Source: Centaurea solstitialis | Taxonomy: Eukaryota; Streptophyta; Magnoliopsida; Asterales; Asteraceae | Assembly (NCBI GenBank): GCA_030169165.1 | Contig: CM058046.1 | Span: forward strand, 42,532,997-42,596,996 | Reading direction: 5' to 3' | DNA length: 64,000 nt | Shown here: positions 57,906 through 64,000 of the stretch, piece after piece | How the letters are laid out: every line of letters begins with the position of its first letter | Position numbering within the stretch: position 1 is the stretch's first letter | Notes under the pieces: generated by a model | The model's input: only the letters and a program-made list of their open reading frames with translations | Told to the model about the DNA's origin: nothing | The model's database searches: none | Made by a program: the position numbers and the translations under genes

Positions 57906-58040
57906 CTCCCCCTCCGAGCTAGCTTCCATAGCTCCCCCTATAGAAATTAATTTTACAGAGCTTCTACGGTTGATGACAGAAGATCTGTGAAGTTAACTTC
58001 TGCCAGAAGTCCAATTTCCAAAGATTTTAACTCCCCCTCA
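57906..58040 (-). other. Polypurine array after pol
   Basis: Three tracts, 58031-58040, 57931-57940 and 57906-57915 (GGGGGAG cores on the minus strand), lie 110-245 bp past the pol stop. Multiplied tracts are a Sirevirus trait, but here they are 5 kb away from the LTR. Confidence 0.65.
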
Positions 58041-58149
58041 AATCATGCAACGTCTCTGCAGGATAACCTTTTAAGCCAACAACCAAGTGAAATGGTTATC
58101 CTAGAAAAAAAAAGCAAAAGAACTATGTACAGACGTTTATACTCAGGAA

Positions 58150-59770
58150 CTAAGGCATAGGACCAATCATGCCAATCTTTTCAACATGAAAGTTAAAGCG
58201 TTTTTCATCAAGAGCCTTTGTGAAGAGATCTGCCAACTGGTACTGAGTGTTAACAAAATACATTTCCACATTACCTTCCTCTACATGAGATTTTAGGAAA
58301 TGGTACCTTATGTCAATGTGTTTTGTTTTAGAGTGTTGAACTGGGTTAGCTGAGATTGCTATAGCACTTTTTGAATCGCAAAGGATGGGGATTTTGTCGA
58401 ACGTATACCCATAGTCTCTAAGTTGGGTCTGCATCCACAGAGCTTGTGAACAACATCTAGCAGTAGCAACGTATTCAGCTTCTACAGTAGAGGTTGAGAC
58501 ACAGTTCTGCTTCTTAAAAGACCAACTCACTAGCTTCCCTCCCAGGAACTAGCAGCTCCCAGAGGTGCTCTTGCGATCTACTTGACATCCTCCATAGTCT
58601 GAGTCTGTGTATGCTAATAGATCAAAACCTGAATGTAATGGATACCACAGACCAAGACTTGGTGTCTTCTTAAGGTATCTTAGAATTCTCTTCACAGCAC
58701 TCAAGTGAGATTATTTAGGATTGGCTTGATACCTGGCACAAATGCAAGTAGAAAACATTATGTCCGGCCTACTTGCAGTAAGATATAAGAGGGAACCTAT
58801 CATGCCTATCGAGTTTTCACTCTACAGGTGTACCACTCGAATCTTTATGAAGTTTCAGGCCAGTAGCCATGGGAGTTCTCATAGGAGATACATCAGCGAG
58901 CTTGTATTTCTTTAGAAGGTCTTGGACATATTTTGCTTGGTTGATGAGTATGCCTTCTGAAGACTGTTTAACTTGAAGTCCAAGGAAAAATGTAAGCTCT
59001 CCCATCATGCTCATTTCAAATTCACTCTGCATAAGAGATTCAAACTTTGTGCACATTGAGACATTAGTTGATCCAAAGATAATGTCATTAACATAAATTT
59101 GTACAAGAAGAATATCATCACCTTGCTTTTTATAGAAAAGAGTGATATCTGTTGTACCTATGTTAAAACCATTTGAAGAAAAGAAGATAACCTTTCATAC
59201 CATGCTCTTGGGGCTTGTTTGAGACCATACAATGCCTTGTCCAGGAAGTAGACATGATTGGGATACTTCTCATTCTCAAAACCTGGTGGTTGCTTAACAT
59301 ATACCTCTTGTTTCAACTTTCCATTTAAAAAGGCAGACTTAACATCCATTTGGTACACCTTGAAGCCTCTGTGAGCAGCATAGGCCAAGAAGATTCTGAT
59401 AGCCTCAAGTCTGGCCACAGGAGCAAAGGTTTCTTCATAGTCTATTCCTTCTTCTTGACAATATCCCTGTGCAACCAACCTAGCCTTATTTCTGACCACC
59501 ACCTCTTTTTCATCCTTATTATTCCTGAAGACCCACTTGGTGCCTATGGCAATTTTTCCATGGGGAAGAAGTGTGAGTGACCATACTTGATTTCTTTTAA
59601 ACTGAAGAAGTTCATCTTGCATTGCCTATACCCAGAAGGGATCAGCCAAGGCATCAGATACCTTCTTAATTTGGCTCTAGCTCACTTACAAAATAGGAGA
59701 ACAAACAGAAGTTGGCAGTGGCTCTTGTTTTGACACCATCAGAGAGTTCTCCTATAATTTGGGATTGGGG
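58150..59770 (-). pseudogene. Copia reverse transcriptase - RNase H (Sirevirus-like)
   Basis: Landmarks are DALADPFWV, AMQDELLQFKRNQVW, GTKWVFRNNKDEKEVVVRNK, QMDVKSAFLNGKLKQEVYV, ALYGLKQAPRAWYE, then the active-site region with YVNDIIFGSTN (59093-59066 or so), GELTFFLGLQVKQSSEGI, LLKKYKLADVSPMRTPM, and RNase H (TVEAEYVATARCCSQALW, CDSKSAIAISANPV, KTKHIDIRYHF, ADLFTKALDE), ending IGMIGPMP at 58150. AMQDELLQF and FGSTN wording is typical of the Sirevirus/Maximus lineage. The catalytic YVDD reads YVND, and stops occur at about 59700-59625, near 59157, at 58814 and around 58550-58710, so it is inactive. The upstream end is cut by the plus-strand element. Confidence 0.85.
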
Positions 59771-59775
59771 ATGAT

Positions 59776-60101
59776 TGTAGAACCCAGGTGTTGAGAAGAG
59801 TCAGAATCATCTATCTTTAAACTGCTTTCTAGTTTAGTTTCCTTGTTATGTAAACAATTATGTTTTGTTAAGCCCCTGTTTGAGGTTTAGAACCTCGGGG
59901 GCCTTTATTGTCACTTTGTTGAACTTCCTTTTCCCTATAAAAGGAAAAGGATGTTTAGGGTTTTATTGTTGGATTCCATATTTTTACCAAATTGGGCAAT
60001 ATATCACCATTGTTGAGTTTTACCAAGTTCTTCATTGATTTCATCTTATTGATAGGATTTCCATCCATTTCTTCCTTCATTTCATTGTTTTTGGGACAAC
60101 A
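59776..60101 (+). repeat. Copia 5' LTR
   Basis: It runs from TGTAGAACCCAGG to TTTTTGGGACAACA (326 bp). CCCTATAAAAGG (59933-59944) is the TATA box, followed by ATGTTTAGGGTTTT. Same family as the LTR at 4746-5067. Confidence 0.85.
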
Positions 60102-60103
60102 AT

Positions 60104-60115
60104 TGGTATCAGAGC
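60104..60115 (+). other. Primer binding site, initiator tRNA-Met
   Basis: TGGTATCAGAGC, two bases after the LTR, is a perfect complement. Confidence 0.95.
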
Positions 60116-60358
60116 CAAACTTGTTGATTCCTTGGCTTTTGGTTTGATTTTTGAAAAGTTCTAAAGGTTTTTGAGTTTTGAGTTTTTTCAAAACTTTTGG
60201 GTTTTTAATCCAAAAGGTGTTTTTAAAGGGCTTAAATTAAGTGTTAAGTGATTCCCCATTGTTTTCTAAGCATTTTCCTACATTTTGGGGGTCTAAACAC
60301 TGATTTTTAAGAGGTTTTTAAGTGGTTTCTTGAAATATTTCGGAGCTTTCTGTGCAGG

Positions 60359-60638
60359 TTTTCCGCATCGGAAAACGAGAGCTGAAATATCAGCTCAAAT
60401 TTTCGAGTCGGAAATTGCTCATTCTCCGAATCGGAGATCTCTCCTTTTCCGAGTCGGAAAACTCTGTTTTCCGAATCGGAAAACGAGTCTCTGACTCGGG
60501 GTCTTGCTCTTGAGAAGTTTCTCTTTTCCGAATCCCTTTTCCGCACCCAACTTTTCCGAATCGGAAAAGCTCATTTTCCGAATCGGAAAAGTCTGTTTTC
60601 CGCACCCTGTTGCTTTGAGCCAAATCCGAATCGGAAAA
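60359..60638 (+). repeat. TTTTCCGAATCGGAAAA palindrome array in the leader
   Basis: Near-perfect 17-base palindromes stand at 60359-60375 (central GCA variant), 60445-60461 (GAG variant), 60467-60483, 60552-60568 and 60574-60590. A shorter TCTCCGAATCGGAGA is at about 60423 and a half-copy at 60625-60638. Half sites (TTTTCCGAATCCC, TTTTCCGCACCC) lie between them. Each can fold into a hairpin in the RNA or serve as a dyad site in DNA. Confidence 0.9.
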
Positions 60639-60845
60639 CATCTGTTTCCAAGTTGGATTTCGCCTCTTTGAGCCGAAACTCTTGCCGTTTTGTTTCTCAA
60701 ATTCGACACTAAGCTTGCTTTCAATACCTTTTATTTTTACCAAGCTTTCTGTGTCCCGAGGCGCTCGAAACACCAGCTTTTTCAAAACCTTTTCTGTGTT
60801 CAAGCCAAGTGAATCTTTCAAGGAGGTCTCATTCCTTTCTTAGAA

Positions 60846-63800
60846 ATGTCGAAGGAAATCCTGGGGATTGGTTCCGAAACTCGCCCTCCCGTCCTGGTGA
60901 TGGGCGAGTACCAGCAATGGAAGCGCCGGATGATACACTTCCTAGACATGCTCGATGGAAATCTCATGAAGTCAATCCGTGAAGGCCCAATCCGACCAAC
61001 CGTCACGGTTGCCGCTGTTCCCAAAACAGATACGTGCCCCGAACTTCCGTCATACGTAGTCGAAAAGCCTGTTGAGATGTTCAATCCAGAACAAAGAGCC
61101 CGGCACCTCGTTGACAAGCGTGCACTGACCCTTCTGATTATGGCTCTCCCTAATGATATGTACGCGAGAGTGGATAGTCTGACAAACGCACGAGACGTTT
61201 GGTTAGAAATAGAGCAGCAGATGCAGGGAGGTGACACCGCCCTCGAGAGTCAAAAGGAGAGTGCCCTAAATGCTTACGAAGGCTTCAAAGCCAGGGAAAC
61301 CGAATCCCTCAGCGAGTCCTATCAACGAATGAACGCCTTCGTGAATGACCTACGAAGACTCGGGGTAGAGAAGTCTAAATATGAGGTAAATGTTAAGTTC
61401 CTGAAGAACCTAACGCCGGCATGGCAAAATCTGGCGATCAACTTACAGCTGAGCCGAAATCTAGGGATTATGGGTCTACATGACCTTTTTAGCATGATGG
61501 TTCAGCATGAGGAATTCATCACTGGCGGCAAGTTCAAAAATGCTGTTGACCCTCTGGCACTCGCGGCAGTGCCATGTGCAGGATCAAACTCAGCTCCCTT
61601 CCAGCATCAGCAGTACAACAACTCATCTCCTCAGCAGTACAACCACTCACCACCTCAGCACTATCAGGAGAACTACAACCAGGAGTTCAACGGGAACTAT
61701 GGTTCAAACTACCAAGAGTTCAACTCGAACTATGGTCCAAACTATCAACATCCAGATGATCTGCTAATCATCTCAATCTCTGATAATGAACTCTTCCATG
61801 TGAATGAGTCTCTTGCCCTCATCACTAATAGCGTGCAGAAGCTGAACTCCAAACGTGGATACAGCAGACCTAGGGGATCTGGATACCCCAGTGGAGGAAG
61901 GATGGGGCAAGGCCGAGGTGGACACTATCAGCAGGAACGAGTTCAGTTTGGGAATCAAGGAAGAGGAGGATACCAGCAAGGGGACAGATATCAGAATCAG
62001 CATCCAGGAAGATACCGTGGTGATCAAGGCCAGTATAGGGAAGCGAGAGGAAGCTACAGAGATAACACCTACCTGGACTATCAGGGAGGCCCTGGAGATC
62101 AGGGAGATTGGAGAGGACAGGTCTCTCATATCAACTATCGCCAAAACCAGAGAAACTACACTCCTGAATCAGGATACATTGATCGTCAAGGATACGGCAG
62201 CGGGTACGAAGGTGGCCAAGATGGAAGACGTGAAGATGGAAGATATGGAAGATTTGAAGGCGGTCAAGGTGGTCAGGGATATGGACAAGAACAAGAAAGG
62301 AACTACCGTGGATTTGAAGGACAAACTGATCACGGGAACAGAAACTATCCAGAAGGCAACCATCAGAGTGGTTCTTCTAGGCAAGCTCCGAGAGAAGGAC
62401 ATCAACAAGGTCCAGTTGAAATTGGTGATCAAAGGTTGAATGCTCCTCCAGCTCCGGTGAATAGTGGTGCTCCTACCCCAGCTCCTCAAAAGACCGCTAG
62501 TGCCACTACATCCTGCTTCAAATGTGGCAAGCTGGGTCACTATGCGAACAACTGCCCTGTCAGATACAAGGATGCTGCATACTTTGAGAAGAAGGCAGCA
62601 TTGATGAGGAAGAAAGAGAAGGGAGTTGCTCTGCTAGTCGATGAGGAAAACTGGGTGTGTGAGGAAGAAAGCTCAGACGAGGAAGATCATCTTGTTGGGG
62701 GTCCGTGTTTGATGGCAGACTTCGAAGGACCTGAAGCGGTTGGCCCCAGCACATATCGAGACCTCGACGCTTCTGAGGTATCCACTATTCCTGACTTAAC
62801 TGATGATGTGACAATGTTAGAATCTAGAATTTGTGAACTTGAGAGATGTCTCCAATCGGAACGATCTCTCGTCACGAAATTTAGAATCGACAGTGCCATA
62901 TACAAAAGCTCTCTTGAGGACTTGACCATAGTGTACAATCGTGAGACTCTTGAGTCTAGCGTCAGAAAGTCCAATTTGTCCAACAAACTCAGTTGTCTTC
63001 AGAAAACCCATGAGGAACTTAACAGTGACCATGGAGAGCTCCAAATAAAATTCCAGTTGCTTTCAGAAGAAAGAACTAGACTGTTTTCCAAAATTCAAGA
63101 GCTTGAAGATAACAACTTCAAAAGAGGACAATCTGAACAGACCTTGAGCATTCTTACGCAGCATGCCAACAAAAATCCTTTCTATAAAGCCAGACCCGGA
63201 CTTGGACTGTCTGAAAATCATGTTTTAGAAAAGGCACCTTCTAATCTATACAATTTTGAGGACATGGCAGCCTCCAAACCCAAACCTGCCTTTGTAGGAG
63301 GACACGTCACCGAAGAATTTGTTAGGCAGACGATCACTTACACGGAGGTAATTAATGGTGAAACCATTACCAGAACCATAAGTCCGCCCAATAGTTCTTC
63401 GAATAGTCCACCCTCAAGTCCCGCTCCTAACAAACCTATATTTGTCCCAGCCAGTGATCCAACAAACACTAAGTCCACATGGGAAGGCATCAAAGCTAGG
63501 ACCCCTAGGGTAGCTATGCCTCCCATCAACTACTCAGACCTTAACACTAGTTATGACACTAGGAAGATGGATTTTTCAGATGAGACCTTAGTTATCCCCC
63601 CAGAGGATGTTTCCGCAACTAAAGGTCCCGACCTAGTCGAACTAGAGAAGGAAATGTTTGGACTTAGACTAAAAGCCATGGATCTGGACGCATGTCAACA
63701 TCAGATACTGAATCTGAAAGTGCTTATTTCTGAAAAAGACAACTTGGTTCACACTTTGAAGAAAGACTTGATCGAGGCAAATGCCGAGAGAATTAGAATG

Positions 63801-64000
63801 TCTTCAGAGTGTGAGACCGCAGCCTCAACCTTTACTAATTTTCAACTCAAGGTTGCGGATCTTAAGGCACGATATGTTCTCCTAAATGTTCATTCAGAAA
63901 TTACAAGAGAACTTGATCATGATGAAAAGATCAATTATCGTGTGGCCTTAACCAACCAACGTGTGTCAAATTCCATTTTGAAAAGAAAAGTCATGTACTT
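60846..64000 (+). CDS. Copia Gag(-pol) polyprotein, 5' part, open to window end
   Basis: The frame is open from ATG 60846 for 1051 codons and leaves the window without a stop. Residues 1-230 are a copia Gag core (VLVMGEYQQWKRRMIHFLD, ALTLLIMALPNDMYARVD, ARDVWLEIEQQM, NDLRRLGVEKSKYEVNVKFL). About 250-550 is low complexity: first Gln/Tyr/Asn-rich (QQYNNSSPQQYNHSPPQHYQ), then from 336 Arg/Gly/Tyr-rich (RGSGYPSGGRMGQGRGG and many GY, RG and GGQ steps). A zinc knuckle CFKCGKLGHYANNC (557-570) follows, then an acidic stretch (EEESSDEEDH), coiled coils (about 655-760 and after 940) and a Pro/Ser-rich linker. Protease and pol should follow outside the window. It packages element RNA in cytoplasmic particles. 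Long coiled-coil extensions after the knuckle fit the Sirevirus lineage. Confidence 0.92.
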   Translation, partial: MSKEILGIGSETRPPVLVMGEYQQWKRRMIHFLDMLDGNLMKSIREGPIRPTVTVAAVPKTDTCPELPSYVVEKPVEMFNPEQRARHLVDKRALTLLIMALPNDMYARVDSLTNARDVWLEIEQQMQGGDTALESQKESALNAYEGFKARETESLSESYQRMNAFVNDLRRLGVEKSKYEVNVKFLKNLTPAWQNLAINLQLSRNLGIMGLHDLFSMMVQHEEFITGGKFKNAVDPLALAAVPCAGSNSAPFQHQQYNNSSPQQYNHSPPQHYQENYNQEFNGNYGSNYQEFNSNYGPNYQHPDDLLIISISDNELFHVNESLALITNSVQKLNSKRGYSRPRGSGYPSGGRMGQGRGGHYQQERVQFGNQGRGGYQQGDRYQNQHPGRYRGDQGQYREARGSYRDNTYLDYQGGPGDQGDWRGQVSHINYRQNQRNYTPESGYIDRQGYGSGYEGGQDGRREDGRYGRFEGGQGGQGYGQEQERNYRGFEGQTDHGNRNYPEGNHQSGSSRQAPREGHQQGPVEIGDQRLNAPPAPVNSGAPTPAPQKTASATTSCFKCGKLGHYANNCPVRYKDAAYFEKKAALMRKKEKGVALLVDEENWVCEEESSDEEDHLVGGPCLMADFEGPEAVGPSTYRDLDASEVSTIPDLTDDVTMLESRICELERCLQSERSLVTKFRIDSAIYKSSLEDLTIVYNRETLESSVRKSNLSNKLSCLQKTHEELNSDHGELQIKFQLLSEERTRLFSKIQELEDNNFKRGQSEQTLSILTQHANKNPFYKARPGLGLSENHVLEKAPSNLYNFEDMAASKPKPAFVGGHVTEEFVRQTITYTEVINGETITRTISPPNSSSNSPPSSPAPNKPIFVPASDPTNTKSTWEGIKARTPRVAMPPINYSDLNTSYDTRKMDFSDETLVIPPEDVSATKGPDLVELEKEMFGLRLKAMDLDACQHQILNLKVLISEKDNLVHTLKKDLIEANAERIRMSSECETAASTFTNFQLKVADLKARYVLLNVHSEITRELDHDEKINYRVALTNQRVSNSILKRKVMY

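Larger units (their letters stand above)
52228..59775 (-). mobile_element. Sirevirus-like copia element with extra ORF, 3' part
   Basis: In element orientation: pol end (59770-58150), a polypurine array (58040-57906), a TATA-like box (57455), a long accessory ORF (57347-53127), a polypurine tract (52886) and the 3' LTR (52876-52228). It inserted into the gypsy integrase at 52227/52228 and was itself interrupted at 59775/59776. Its 5' half must lie beyond the window. Confidence 0.8.
59776..64000 (+). mobile_element. Plus-strand copia element, 5' part (runs off window)
   Basis: A 5' LTR, a tRNA-Met primer site, a 729-bp leader with a palindrome array and an open gag-pol frame are all intact as far as the window goes. 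It inserted into the RT region of the minus-strand copia element; the five bases to the left are ATGAT. It is the youngest event in the right-hand nest by position, and the only element here whose large ORF shows no break. Confidence 0.88.

Noticed and set aside
60359..60638. CRISPR-like array
   Set aside because: Repeats are palindromes with irregular, very short spacers in a plant retrotransposon leader; no cas genes.
61507..62439. Plus-strand frames of 86 and 194 codons inside the Gag region
   Set aside because: Out-of-frame shadows of the open Gag frame starting at 60846, in its repetitive RGG/Gln-rich part.

Overview
The window looks like nuclear DNA of a eudicot plant, most probably an Asteraceae (sunflower/lettuce/Artemisia group). 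The evidence is one intron-containing plant gene (a long-chain-alcohol oxidase) in a sea of LTR retrotransposons, a CACTA transposon, Helitrons, SINEs and MITEs. The accessory retroelement domains at 5.2-6.1 kb and 53.1-57.3 kb and the coiled-coil Gag extension at 1.4-3.5 kb are types I know mainly from Asteraceae retroelements. The family placement is inference. I see no rRNA or tRNA gene, CRISPR array, or bacterial or organellar insert.

Layout, left to right. (1) 1-18.6 kb is nested Ty1/copia debris, mostly minus strand. Element 1 has its LTR at 8891-9244 and its coiled-coil ORF at 1379-3469; its leader is interrupted by a composite block at 4746-7991. Element 2 has its LTR at 15340-15983 and a decayed gag-pol at 9520-13324. 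Element 3 is only an LTR plus leader (17.1-17.9 kb). An Athila-like LTR remnant lies between elements 2 and 3. (2) 18.6-22.5 kb is AT-rich intergenic DNA with a Tourist-like MITE, a non-autonomous Helitron and a hAT-type MITE. (3) 22.67-31.36 kb is the one recognisable host gene, a three-exon FAO-type long-chain-alcohol oxidase on the plus strand. It has one single-base frameshift in exon 3, and its second intron (5.6 kb) holds a Helitron, a SINE, and a MITE interrupted by a young gag-only LTR retrotransposon (TR-GAG type) with near-identical LTRs. (4) 31.6-35.75 kb holds a Mutator-type element with about 200-bp terminal inverted repeats and several smaller foldback elements. (5) 35784-47380 is a structurally complete CACTA (En/Spm) transposon with a 3-bp target duplication. 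It encodes a decayed two-gene transposase and carries its own nested PIF-like element and SINE. (6) 49.07-52.23 kb is the 3' end of a Ty3/gypsy chromovirus (LTR, chromodomain, integrase). It is cut by (7) a minus-strand Sirevirus-like copia element (52.23-59.77 kb) with an extra env-position ORF. That element is cut in turn by (8) a plus-strand copia element that starts at 59776 and runs off the window with an open gag-pol frame from 60846.

A recurring theme is that several unrelated retroelements carry arrays of short palindromes or hairpins, mostly in the untranslated leader between primer binding site and gag: TTTTCCGAATCGGAAAA at 60.36-60.64 kb, CCGAATCGG/CCGACTCGG at 6.16-6.62 kb, CACCAC..GTGGTG hairpins at 14.7-15.2 kb, AAAAAT-CGA-ATTTTT repeats at 17.25-17.38 kb, and CTAGCGGCCGCTAG in a gypsy LTR at 50.0-50.16 kb. 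With the env-position ORF that has its own TATA-like box, the gag-only element and the low-complexity RGG/Tyr/Gln-rich Gag, these are the signals I find most worth following. Apart from FAO there is no cooperating gene set: the genes here are transposon genes acting in cis on their own elements.
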